64,000 nt of DNA from Enoplolaimus lenunculus (Eukaryota; Nematoda; Enoplea; Enoplida; Thoracostomopsidae), in NCBI GenBank assembly GCA_030248215.1, contig JASANG010002484.1:1-64000 (forward strand), written 5' to 3'. Both the position numbers and the translations under genes were made by a program. This document shows, one piece after another, positions 12,856 through 23,980 of the stretch; the stretch's first letter is position 1; each line of letters opens with the position of its first letter. The notes below the pieces were generated by a model that searched no databases, was not told the origin of the DNA, and was given only the letters and a program-made list of their open reading frames with translations.

Positions 12856-15800
12856 TATTGAAGTTTATAAATGGCTGGCATAGTTAAAGGTGTACGATCC
12901 AGTCAACTGCAGCTGGATTCAACAATAACTCCCTTTATAAAGATCACTTCAGTACTTAGTTAATTTTTGATAGTATACTAATTATAGTTGTGAGTAATTT
13001 ATTGTTAACTATGTTAAGAAAAAGTTTTGTCTAATTTTTAAGGAAAGACCATAAATTTTGAGTATACACTTGTTTCGAAATTTTGTAATGCAAACTTCAC
13101 GGAAATATTTCATATTTCAAACCTGTACCGGTACATGACTTGCAAGTGAAGATTGAGAAATAGTGTACATATCGTAGAACAATCTGCTATTCACGCCAAT
13201 TACCAATTGGCTTTGGCCAATCTGCTGTTGGAAGCAAATAGCAGTTTGGCCTTAGCCAAATAGCGATTGTGAGATGTCGCAAAAGAACAGTGGTGTAAAG
13301 CCAACGCTGATTGGTTAACGGTATTGTGTCCGTGCAAATAATCAAATCGGATTCGTCTATAGTTCAATAGCAGTTTGCCCTAGGCCAAACTGCCATTACA
13401 TAAAAATAGCGGATTGGTCCCGACCAAATAGCGATTGGCCTGAATACCAGTTTGGCCTTCGACATATACATTGGCGACACTATAATTGTGTAAGGGCTGT
13501 ATGTGGCTACGTTACACGTATTATATTTTAAACTAAAAGCTAACACTAAACTTTAAAAACAAACGTAAAGTCACACTAAAAGGGAGGCCTTGGCTCCACC
13601 TAGTCTCTTTTAGAACTTAAATTAGGCTTAAGCGTTGCTAAACGGCTTAAATGCTTAATAGTTCTATGCGTAGCGGCTGAGTCGCAATGAAACTACACCT
13701 GGGCCATGCATGACCATGTTGAATAGTTATTTGGCTTTATTTACGAGAATGACTTAGCTAGGGCTAAGTCACGCTGTCATGTTTTCTTCTGTGATTGCGT
13801 AGTTTATTGTGATGTGAATTGCAGAGGTGCAAAACGCATAGGAAATCCGAATTAGGTAAATGGGTGGTGGCTTTAGGCAGTCGTCATTAAGATTGGACGA
13901 ATATTTTTGCGTTAGCTTTGAACTTGGTTGAATTTAGTTTTTAGTTATATCGTTTCTTACTTGCGGACTTAGTTGAATTTAGCTTACGATAAGGTAAGCC
14001 ACGGAACCACATGTGACCTACGTTGTTTTCTACTTATTGTGGGGTTGCGGCAGGAGCGTGGATGCCGCGTGTAACCCTCGAGCGTATTTTTGGAGATTTT
14101 GGAATATGTTTATGGAGTAACCGTGGACTGTGATTTGGAGCTAGCTACGGAATTGAAGAAAGTTTAGCAAACTCTAATGCTGTTATTAGGGATTATTTTC
14201 GCTTCATCCGGATGGGTTCTCACGTCTTGGTGAGATTTTGCAGCGAACATACTTTTGTAATAACTACTAGCAAACTTGTTGCAAACTTTCCACAAAAATG
14301 TCGGAACGCAACTTAACACCTTATAGACCACTACATAAACTAAACCAATACAATATTTTTAACAAAATTCGGTGTGCAAATTTCCGCCTGGATTTCTAAA
14401 ATTTAAAAGAACAAATGGCGGATGCACCGAAGTTTTAAGATTTTGGATGAATTTCGTAATTTTTATGGCATTTCAAATAGTTGCAGTATATCTGTAATGA
14501 AAAAATTGCGAGATATATACGTTGTTTATAAACTAATTTTTAGCGTAAAACTAACCGAATATTAAGTACTTCTATAACGAAAATGGACACCAATTTTTAC
14601 CGCAAACGCATATCCAGTTACACCCTGGCACTTAGCGAACTCTGTAAGGAAGAAATAAAATAAAAAAACTATATGAATGCACAGGCGAGATCGGAGTTTT
14701 ATTCTTAAAACTTGACGATTTTCAACGGTAACATCTCAAACTCCGTAGTATTTAGTTGTTACTGATAAACCTTGTTTGAATCAGACATTGCCTGGGTATG
14801 TTGAAATTGTTTGTTAGGAACCCTTCAAAGTAAAAATATATTAATTATTACTATTTTATTGTTGTTTTTGGTTTTCTTGTAACACTCAAAACACCTTCTA
14901 TTAAACACCGTGGCAAAGGAGGGGATTGAGAAAATACCGACACCGATACGGAAATCTTCGCCAAATTGGACGAAAATGATTTTTGATGTATTAACAGAAT
15001 TTTTATTGTTGTGAAAATGTTTTCTTGCTACGTCTATGAATTGATCTTGGTCCCTTTATGTGCTACACGTTCCTGGTTACACGACAATAATGATATTTAC
15101 CGTAATCGTTTGTATATATATAATATATACACATACCTTTAGGTGGGCCTATATTTTTTCCGAAGGTTGCGGTATTTTATGTTGCTATTGGAAAACCATA
15201 TATTTAAGCTTTATTGAGACAGTGCTCAGAGTTTACAACTTACTTTGTATATTTAAATATATATGGTGTTCACCTGTTGTTAATTGATGTTGTTTTTTAA
15301 ATTTTTTTTGGCAGCTTCTCCAACTCGTTGTATAAGCCTTCTGTATACAACGGTGCATACAAATAAATACTGGAAGTGACCGGATATATTTTGACCTTTC
15401 AAAATTTCTGACGAGTTCAGTCGCTTTTTAGAAACTCTAAAATTGTGCCGTTTGCTAACCTTCAAAATTTGTTTCGAGGTAATTGCTGGCAAACTTTTTA
15501 AATTATTAAACAAAATTTGGCTATGCGGTAACTATGCAATTACTTTTCTGAAATAAATACTCCAGATATATTGCCCTTTTAAAATTCCTGACGAGTCCCG
15601 ATGCTTTTTTACAAGCTTCAAAATTGTGCTATTTGCTAAAGATAAAAAATCGATTTCAAGCTAGTTGCTGGCAGTTTTTTAAGTTTTATTCACTATTGAA
15701 ACAAAATTTGGCTATGTGGCAACATTGGTGAAAATTATCGTGTTCTGAAAGGCTATGCAATTACTTTTCTGTGTTGTATGTAAGCGTGATAGTAAACCGA

Positions 15801-16215
15801 ACACGGAAGAAATCTTTCCGAACCAGCTATATATACAAAAATCAAATAATTGTTTTCGCAATTAAGAAGTGTAACATTCTAATTTGTATAAAAAGTGCCT
15901 GTTTTTGAACGGTCTCGAAATTTCGGTTTATGCATATCTTGGATTCCGCCCTGTTTACGGTTCCTGGTTGTTGTTGTCACTGGCGCTTATGAGGTGCCAA
16001 CGTAGAGTACATTCGGCGGTATCAAATTTCAGAAAAACTGAAGAATGTATATATTTATTTAAAGCTGGAACGTCCCATTTTGGGCAGTGGTCCAGCAGAT
16101 TCAAACATTTAAATGCGTACCGTATGTAAATTATATAAACAGAAGATTAAATAACTAGAACACTGTTATTTCGATTTTGTTAGAATATTAAAGATACTAA
16201 CTGAGGATTTTTCCA
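12856..16215. other. Intergenic DNA with hairpin-rich and dispersed repeats
   Basis: No gene is supported. At 13,170-13,480 the words AGCAGTTTGGCC, TTAGCCAAATAGCG and relatives recur in both orientations and would fold into hairpins. At 13,580-13,640 a block (CCTTGGCTCCACCTAGTCT) recurs at 20,720-20,765. At 14,215-14,245 the words TCTCACGTCTTGGTGAGATT echo part of the array element. The rest, including 14.3-16.2 kb, holds only short chance frames. Confidence 0.45.
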
Positions 16216-16219
16216 TTAA

Positions 16220-16440
16220 CCCTTTCTCACATGAATATTTTCAACATCACATGATGCAATTTCAAGGTAAGATTCGATCCCCAGTGTCACGGGTGGGAGG
16301 CGTTTACGATGACCGCTCACCAGTCTCTCGGTTGGGATGCGTTTACGATGACCGCAGTCTCTGGGGTGGGAGGCGTTTACGATGACCACTCAGCTGTAGG
16401 AGCTTGACGCTCGAGCCCGAATTGGCTCTCACGTCTTGAA
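16220..16440 (-). mobile_element. Diverged, truncated copy of the array MITE
   Basis: It begins with TTAA (16,216-16,219) and CCCTTTCTCACATGAATATT and carries the tRNA-like domain in the same orientation as the array. The stretch around GGCGTTTACGATGACC occurs three times (about 16,285-16,390), so the anticodon-arm part of the tRNA-like region has been locally triplicated. The right inverted end is not seen. The tRNA-like part here (GTGGTCATCG, GCCTCCCAC, GATCGAATC) is closer to real tRNAs than the array version. Confidence 0.7.
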
Positions 16441-16896
16441 GAGATTTTGCACTGCACATATAAGTTAGAATTTTCTAAACGCTGCTCACAGTGTCTATGT
16501 TGCTGATGTATTACCAGTATTTAGTTGCGCATAGTATAATCTAACTTAAAAGGTTAATACATGTTTTACATTTTGTTCTATTAAACAAATGCTGTTTAGT
16601 GTATTCATAAAATATTTGCATATTGTTTTTAGCTTTACTCAAGTTGCGAAGTTTACTTTCCACTGCAGAGGGGAATGCAGGGTCCAATATTTCTACCTGG
16701 GATGCATCCATTGAGAAAAGACCTCATGACCTACCTTGGGGGGTACGTCTTCCGCCCTTAGGAGACCTCACTTCGAGCGACTTGAAATGTTTTGGTCAGA
16801 ATAAAAGAAAATTAGTCTAAATTCTGTACCGTCAGAAATTCTGGATCCGCCGCTGTAATTTCTTACGTTCTGCATGAAATTCAAAGCATGTTGAAA
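16441..16896. other. Unassigned spacer
   Basis: An open frame of 65 codons at 16,623-16,820 has no recognised domain and no clear splice context. Nothing else is identified. Confidence 0.4.
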
Positions 16897-16900
16897 TTAA

Positions 16901-17133
16901 CCCCTTCTCACATTGAGTTGACGTTAAATAATGTATATCGCACCGTGTTTAACAATTGCAACACGTATACACAGTACTAAATCACCACAAGACGTGAGTC
17001 CCCTCGGGCTCGAGCGTCAAGCTCATATAGCTGAGTGGTGATGGTATACGCCTCTCACTCCAGTCACCGGAGTTCGAATCCTAGCATAAATATAGGTCTC
17101 AGGGAAAATAGAAAATATTCATGTGAGAAAGGG
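16901..17133 (+). mobile_element. Solo piggyBac-like MITE with tRNA-like domain
   Basis: A 233-bp single copy of the array element in the opposite orientation, with TTAA at 16,897-16,900 and 17,134-17,137 and 13-bp inverted ends (CCCCTTCTCACAT, ATGTGAGAAAGGG). The tRNA-like domain at about 17,022-17,092 reads TAGCTGAGTGGTGATGG, then GCCTCTCAC, then AGTTCGAATCC. It lacks the palindrome present in the array units. A dispersed copy with an intact target duplication shows that the unit is or was mobile. Confidence 0.85.
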
Positions 17134-17394
17134 TTAACTTTTATCTGTATAAATATGTTTAGTGCATACCTTCAAAAACACTGTAAGTGTTATTCTCGAC
17201 CTGCCTCAAATTTACCCAAGCTTACTGTTTTTAAACCGTAAGTAAAGCGCTTACCAAACTGAATTCGCTTAAAGATGAAGGATGGAATGCCTTCAATCTT
17301 ACTTTGAAATCTGAAAGCTTAGGTCTGGTTTCTTTAAAACAGATACTTTTGAACATATGCCAAAACCCAGTTAGGAAAGTTGCACATGTGTGCA

Positions 17395-17520
17395 ACCACC
17401 GGATTTGTGGCTGACAAGTTTTATGGTCAAATAACTGATTTGGCGCACTTCAACGTTTTGGAACGGCGTCAAATCAGTTATTTGACCATAACTCGTTAGC
17501 CAGATGTCTGATTGTGAACA
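17395..17520. repeat. Foldback element with perfect 22-bp arms
   Basis: Positions 17,421-17,442 and 17,470-17,491 are exact reverse complements (arms start TTATGGTCAAATAACTG) around a 27-nt loop. Imperfect pairing extends outward on both sides to about 17,395 and 17,520. This is the shape of a small foldback MITE. Confidence 0.85.
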
Positions 17521-18966
17521 ATTTGACGCCATTCACACGCAGCTCCGCAAGATATATACGTCGAACGGCACATGTTGCTTTTAGGGCCGTCCCGGTTTGT
17601 GGTGGGTCTGAAAAAGATTGGCCCGTCGAACGATATATAATTTGTCTAAAGTTTTGATAAATATTGTTTTGGGTCTCCAGGAGGACCTTGGAACTTTAAA
17701 AACCCGAATTATTCAGGAGCGCACCGAGAGGGATGGCCGGGGGGGGGCCGGCCCCTTCAATCCGATTCACTTCGAGTGTCATAATGTACATTAGATTCAA
17801 AAATTACGTCTTGCTTCTCGCTCGCATCGCTCGAGAGGTTGTTTAATATTAAATTTTCGAACAATTTTGTCTCCGGTGCTATTAAGGAAAACATCATAGT
17901 CAAATTTCCCAACCCAATTAGCTCAAAACAAAAGAGAATAGAAATTGTGCAAAGCTTCACAGTTACACAACTGCTAGACCTGGAGGTTTCCATATTATTT
18001 AAGCAACGCGGTTAATGAATTTGAAATTATTTTGAGACTATGACAATGGAGTTTAATGCTGAAACAATGCATAGCTTCTCGCTTGCTTCGCTCGTTGTGT
18101 TTTAACTCCAAGACAAAAATTCGCCCATAAAGACTCCAAACTGAAATTTGGTACTTGAAGTAAAGGTAAAGGTGTGTAGCTTTTCGCTTGTTTCGCTCGC
18201 AATATGCTGAAGAATTCGGCCCGATCCAGCTACCTAGCCCGCCAAAATTTAGGGGACATAAAAGAGAACTGTAAAATCGGCCTGGAGCCCACCTGGAAAA
18301 CGTAGCCAACCTCATATATCATGTAAATAATTTAGATTGGTCACTGCTAAACAGTTCTAAGTTCACTTTTTGCTGAAACCGAAGACACAAACCTGGCAGA
18401 ATGCGGTTCCCCTAATCCAAATTTCTCGGTACGCCACTGGAATAATCGGGGGATGTTTATGAGAATCTTAGATATGCAAGTTTTCAAAATCCTACCATTT
18501 GCATGCGAAAGTGGCTGAGGGTGGATAACCGAAAAGACACCGCAATGGGTTCTCCTCAATCGGTATATGCCCAAAAATAGTCGGATTTTATTATTTCTTT
18601 GTAAATTTCACCTTACCCTGCTTTAATCATTTCACGCCAAAATGTCAACTAGCTATCACATTTTTTTACATAATTTTACGGTTTTGTTGACAGTTTTTTG
18701 TTCGACGCGTAGGCGTACCCTGTTACGAAGAAGGTTCCAAAAATATTTTTATTGGGTTCTAACAAACAGCATGACAAAGTGTAAGGGCATGATTCCTGTG
18801 ATTTTTTGCGTATAGCTGCGTATCCCGACTTCTAATTTGATTTTTTCAAAGATTTAATTTTGCAGCCGTTTTGTGATTCAGCCGACATATGCAGTATACG
18901 CTGATATACAATGTTTTGCGGTAAAGAAGAATACTTTTTGATCCACTAAGCCTAAACCCAAGGCAC
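17521..18966. other. Unassigned DNA with a recurring TCGCT-rich word
   Basis: Three stretches near 17,811, 18,069 and 18,180 share a word like CTTCTCGCTTGCTTCGCTCG. Minus-strand open frames across them give short basic peptides with no recognised domain. No gene is called. Confidence 0.4.
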
Positions 18967-19182
18967 CACTGCTAAAATGGTGTCAAATTACTCTCTTCGA
19001 AATAGGCTTTTCCGAACTACAAAACCTTAGTCAAATTCGACTCCCCCAGAGTCAAAATCGACTCACTGAGCGACTCAATTAGTTGAATTTGACTCGGGCC
19101 GAGTAGAATTTTGACTCAGTTTGTGTAATCCGGAAAAGCCTCTTTCGGACAGATTCAATTTGACTCGCCATTTTTTGCAGTG
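18967..19182. mobile_element. Small MITE with CACTGC ends
   Basis: The 216-bp segment starts CACTGCTAAAATGG and ends CCATTTTTTGCAGTG. Further inverted words pair inside (AGGCTTTTCCG with CGGAAAAGCCT; GTCAAATTCGACTC with its mirror). No coding sequence; the superfamily is uncertain. Confidence 0.75.
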
Positions 19183-19757
19183 TACGCATCCCAGTATCTA
19201 AGTCCCCCAGTCTCTCTGTCTTACAGTTGTCAGACCTCAACACGGGCGGGCAACTGAATTGAAATATTAATTTGTTCAAACCTGATGCTTGACATGATCC
19301 GCCCACATTTTCGGCGAAAAAACTGTCAACAAACCCGTAACAACAATTTTGTAAGAAATCTGACAGCGCCGTTTTAAATCAATTTATAATCAATGGACAG
19401 CATAGAGCGGTGGGAGTTAAATTTAACTTCTCAAAATTTAAAACTTTCAAACAATTCAGCTTAAAGTTATTTAAAAGTAAACGTAGGTACATGAAACGCC
19501 TACATTTTGATCACAAAAAACAATCAACAAAAGCCGTAAACCGTTTCAAATATGACAGTTTTTATCTATTGATGAAACATTTTTTGAACAGTCGACTCTG
19601 TTTTGATTTTAAATCAAGACTCGGTATCAACTGCGTGTAGCATCTATCACTATAAGCCAGTAAATTATGGTGCAATGCGGAACTGGATTATAGCGAAATC
19701 ACAATCAGGATCGCAATCGAAACTAAATTTTATCACTATACAGATCATTTGTATGGC

Positions 19758-20142
19758 CCATGTCAATTATAAGGGCCTGCCCACTGGGAGTTTCTCGGTC
19801 TTCCAGTGACCCAGTCTCCCAGTGTCCCGGTCTTCCAGTGACCCAGTCTCCCAGTGGTCCGGTCTTCCAGTGACCCAGTCTCCCAGTGTCCCGGTCTTCC
19901 AGTGACCCAGTCTCCCAGTGTCCCGGTCTTCCTGTGACCCAGTCTCCCAGTGTCCCGGTCTTCCATTGACCCAGTCTCCCAGTGTCCCGGTCTTCCAGTG
20001 ACCCAGTCTCCCAGTGTCCCGGTCTTCCAGTGACCCAGTCTCCTAGTTTCCCGGTCTTCCAGTGACCCAGTCTCCGAGTGTCCCAGTCTCCCAGTGTTCC
20101 AGTCTCCCAGTGGGCAGGCCCGGCCCTCATAATTAATATGAG
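19758..20142. repeat. 32-bp minisatellite inside an inverted-repeat element
   Basis: About ten tandem copies of a 32-bp unit, itself two related 16-bp halves (CCCAGTGTCCCGGTCT and CCAGTGACCCAGTCT), fill 19,796-20,110. Outside them lie matching inverted ends (TCAATTATAAGGGCCTG on the left against CCCTCATAATTAATATG on the right, both running into the word CTGCCCACTGGGAG or its mirror). The period is not a multiple of three, so the long overlapping frames are by-products. Confidence 0.9.
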
Positions 20143-22171
20143 CCAACGTAATAGTGACAAGTCAACGTGTTGCAAAATTCGCAATGCTGATGTTTTCGTA
20201 AATGTATCCTTACGTTGCCAGCAAATGTTCAAAATACATCATGCAAACTTCGAAAGCAAACACTGAGGAAATTTCCCTGAAACTTCTATGGCATTAATTA
20301 TCAAATTTATCATGGCTACGATAATCAACTCCCATCCATTCAATAATTCAATATTAAAAAGTAAGAATTATATTTCCCAGTTCATTTTGCACGCAATATT
20401 AAAGGCGAGCTTAATTAATAGAGCATAATACGGTTATATGTCATTTTGATTTAGGAAATTTGTTCTATGTACAAAAATATTCTGAAGGTTTTAGCGCGGT
20501 AAAAATCCAACTTTTTATTCGCAAACACTTGTTGCTCGTACACCCATGTTTATATGTCACACATGTATATACATTACAAGCTGAAACGAAACCCAAAATA
20601 CGTATGTGGGGCGTTCCAGCTTTGATATATAGATTTAGTGTTGGTGGTTCTGCCACTTCCATTATATACTTCAAATTAAAAAACCAAACTAAACCTTAAA
20701 CCACACCTTAACGATTGCCTTGGCTCCACCTAGTCTGTCTTAGAACTTAAGTTAGGCTTAGGCGTTTTGTTGTTATATTGTTGTTTGTTGTTGCATGACA
20801 GCGGACTGGTTTATGTTGGTTTTGTGACTCACAAAACCAATAACTTATGCAAATTAACCGCTTTTGGATGCTGGGATTTCCAAGATTACTTTTGCGGCGT
20901 TTTCCTGCGTTTCTAAGTTTGAGGTATTTTCGGAGCAACCGGGGAAATTAAAGGGATCTTCTTAGACAATGCAAGCGGGGTCAAAATTGTGCTATTTGGG
21001 AACTTGGCAAGTTATTAAAGCTAAAGTTGGTGTATTTTGGAGCGTATGTGGCTTAGTTGAAAACCAGCTTAGTTGCGTCGTAATATATAAGCAACGGTGA
21101 AACTTACAAAACTTTCGATATCGTAACGGATAAAATAGTAAGGTAACATAAACATATACTGTTTGGTTTGCAATAATTTGTGTTCTGTACGGGATTTGAG
21201 AGGAATAAACATTGAAACCGGCCGCGTTATTGAATCGGAGCTAATAGCGTTACATTGAGCTCGAACCCTACTTGAGTTGGTGATTGGGTTCAAGCAATAC
21301 TAAAATCACAAACTTTTCACAAAGGTGTCTGTTGGCTGGCAACAATTTAAAAAACGTCGCATGAACAAATATTGGCGATGACTTTTTTGATTCTGTATAT
21401 ACTAAAGTTAAACTACAATCAATTATTGTTATTTTATTTTCAAAATAAAACAGCAGCAGTTTTCTGTATTTAGATGTTGAGATGGAACCATTTTGGTTCA
21501 ACGTTTATGCAAAATATATATCAGCAAGTAGGAATAAAACCAGCATAGGCCCCACAAGTGGGAAGGCAGGAGACACATGTCCCCCCAATGTTCAGATTGG
21601 GGCACAGCCCCCCAATATTGTCCAGAGTTCGAAACCTCAAACTGTCTAATGCCTTAGACTAACTGGAAACTACATAATATACACTAATATTAGTAAAGAG
21701 ATCGAAACCAGTGTGTACACGGATAGCAAAAATAACTGACACCGAAACGGATAGTAATCAAAATAACGGAAACGAAAAACTGATAATGATACCGCAGAAG
21801 CAAAACCGGGCATAGTTAGGACACTGATCAGTTTTAGCTTTAGATTATTGAAAAACAATATAATAGAGACATTGGCGAAGAAAGATTGAAGTTATAGGCT
21901 TATTAAACTTTATTTGGTCAATCAGCCGTGATTCTGTTAATTGCTTCACACACACCACACAGAAATCAAAATAACCACCAGATTGCTCAAATGCTTACAA
22001 ATTTTCTTGCTCGGTATATACTCGCTGACCTACAATTTTACCTAAGATGATATAACTCAGTTATTAGTAATTATTTAGAAATAGAGTAAATATTTAAAAA
22101 TCAAAAACTACTGCTATTAAGCCAGAACCTAACTTAAATTTAAAACTTATCAGAATTTAAGTTGTGTATGA
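20143..22171. other. Intergenic DNA upstream of the channel gene
   Basis: No gene is recognised. 20,690-20,770 repeats part of 13,560-13,640. The last few hundred bases would hold the promoter and 5' leader of the DEG/ENaC gene, but no confident promoter motif is seen. Confidence 0.4.
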
Positions 22172-23924
22172 ATGATCAGGTTGTGGTCGCATAATTTCAA
22201 CCGGCAAACTGTCAGGGGTGACACCCTCGCAAACGACATCAGCCATGAACTCGCAGACTTGCCTTCTGTTTCTGAGAGCGCAAGTGAAGTCGATGTTCGC
22301 GAAGCGCTTGCAGATCGGGTATCAAGTGTTCAAACCCTTGCAAGTACAGAAGAACTTTCGGTACTGGACACTCTTAGATCTTTGGAAGACAGACTTGATC
22401 AAGTTCGTCACCATGTCTTCTCGGCTTCTGCGAGTGACAGCTTTTCAAACAGTGAAGACATTAAGAATTGTGCACGTATTACAAGCGACACTTTCGGGCT
22501 AGGAAATAGGACCGCAGGTAAGATTCCACTGATTACGTGTTGAGCACAGGCAGGTCTGAAGAAATCAGGAACTTGGTACATAACATGCCTTCTCCCTATA
22601 AAAATATACTTACCCTCCAGAAATGAAAATCATGGTAACACTTTCTCACAGGAGACCTTTGTATCGCCAGATAACATTTTGATTCTCAGCTATCTCGGAT
22701 GTGCAGAACTGATAAAAAAGCGATTTTTTGGCAGGTTTTAAATTAGTCTACAGTGTTTTCCGCATTTTCGTCAGGCTGTAACGCAGGGGACCAAAAGCCT
22801 TAATTTTGCGCATAATTATTTCCAATTATACCAACACTCCGAGTTCAATACTGGGAAGTAAACTTTGTATACTCGGGCGAAAAAGCGAAAAAGGCCAACG
22901 GCCACCGTCGATTTAAAGTGTTATATGCTGATCTTGTGATGTTTCTTGTGCCATGTGAACGTTTTGCACTGCGCATACACCCAAAAATTGTTGCACCATG
23001 CGCATTGTTCATATACTTACCGTAGTACTTGTAATGTTGCTCGCAGGTTGCTAATAAAATGTTGTTCGAATTCAAAATTTGCGTTAGCAGAATTACCATA
23101 TACATTTTACGTATACTATGTTAGCGTAACATTTTTCAGATTATACAATAATTTCATGTCCACACTATCGTAAGGCCACAGATGAAAGTCTCCGCGTATC
23201 AAATACTCACTTCACACCCGCGGACTCGTCTCATCTCCCACTCTCAGGCAATACCCATCCGCAAAACCATATTGAACATCATTTGAACTCAACTCAGGTT
23301 CAGTTGTCTTCCGCGTCAACTGTTAATATTGACTGGAAACAACAGTTGGAATTCACTGGACTACACGGTGTATCAAGTTTAGTCAATTCCAAAACAAACG
23401 CTCAACGCTCGATTTGGCTGTGTTTAATTACGTTCCTTTTTGTGATGGCTATACTTCATACGTAAGTTGTCACGGACCGAACTACGGATAGGTAAGGGTC
23501 GTCCCAGCCTGACATTTTAGATAACCGTATAATCGCGGGTGTATCCAGAGGGGAGTAGGACGGCACAGACGATGAAAACTTTGGCTTTGAATTCTAGCTG
23601 ATTAAAAAAAATTCATTTATTGTAGCGTGTATATACTTCTTATTTTTCCTCCTTATCGTTTCATTTTTCTAATTTTTTTCGTTTCATTTTCATAATACTG
23701 TCTCACTTTGTAATATTAAAGAATATATTTCAGCGGCGCTACAGTGTACAACGCAACACAAACGCCGACTCACTTCAAAATATCCTACAAACCTACCAAA
23801 CGACTCGAATTTCCTGACTTCACTGTTTGTTCACACCAAGGCATGTTTATGGACATCAATGCACTGGAAGCAAACATGCAACACCCCCCAAAGACGTCAC
23901 CCTCCAGAGCTTCAACTCAAGTAA

Positions 23925-23980
<56 letters not shown>

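Noticed and set aside
16623-16820. 65-codon frame as an exon
   Set aside because: No family resemblance and no clear donor or acceptor pair.
19723-20232. Overlapping long frames encoding TGRLGHWKTG-type repeats
   Set aside because: They are translations of the 32-bp minisatellite, whose period cycles through all frames; no start context or domain.
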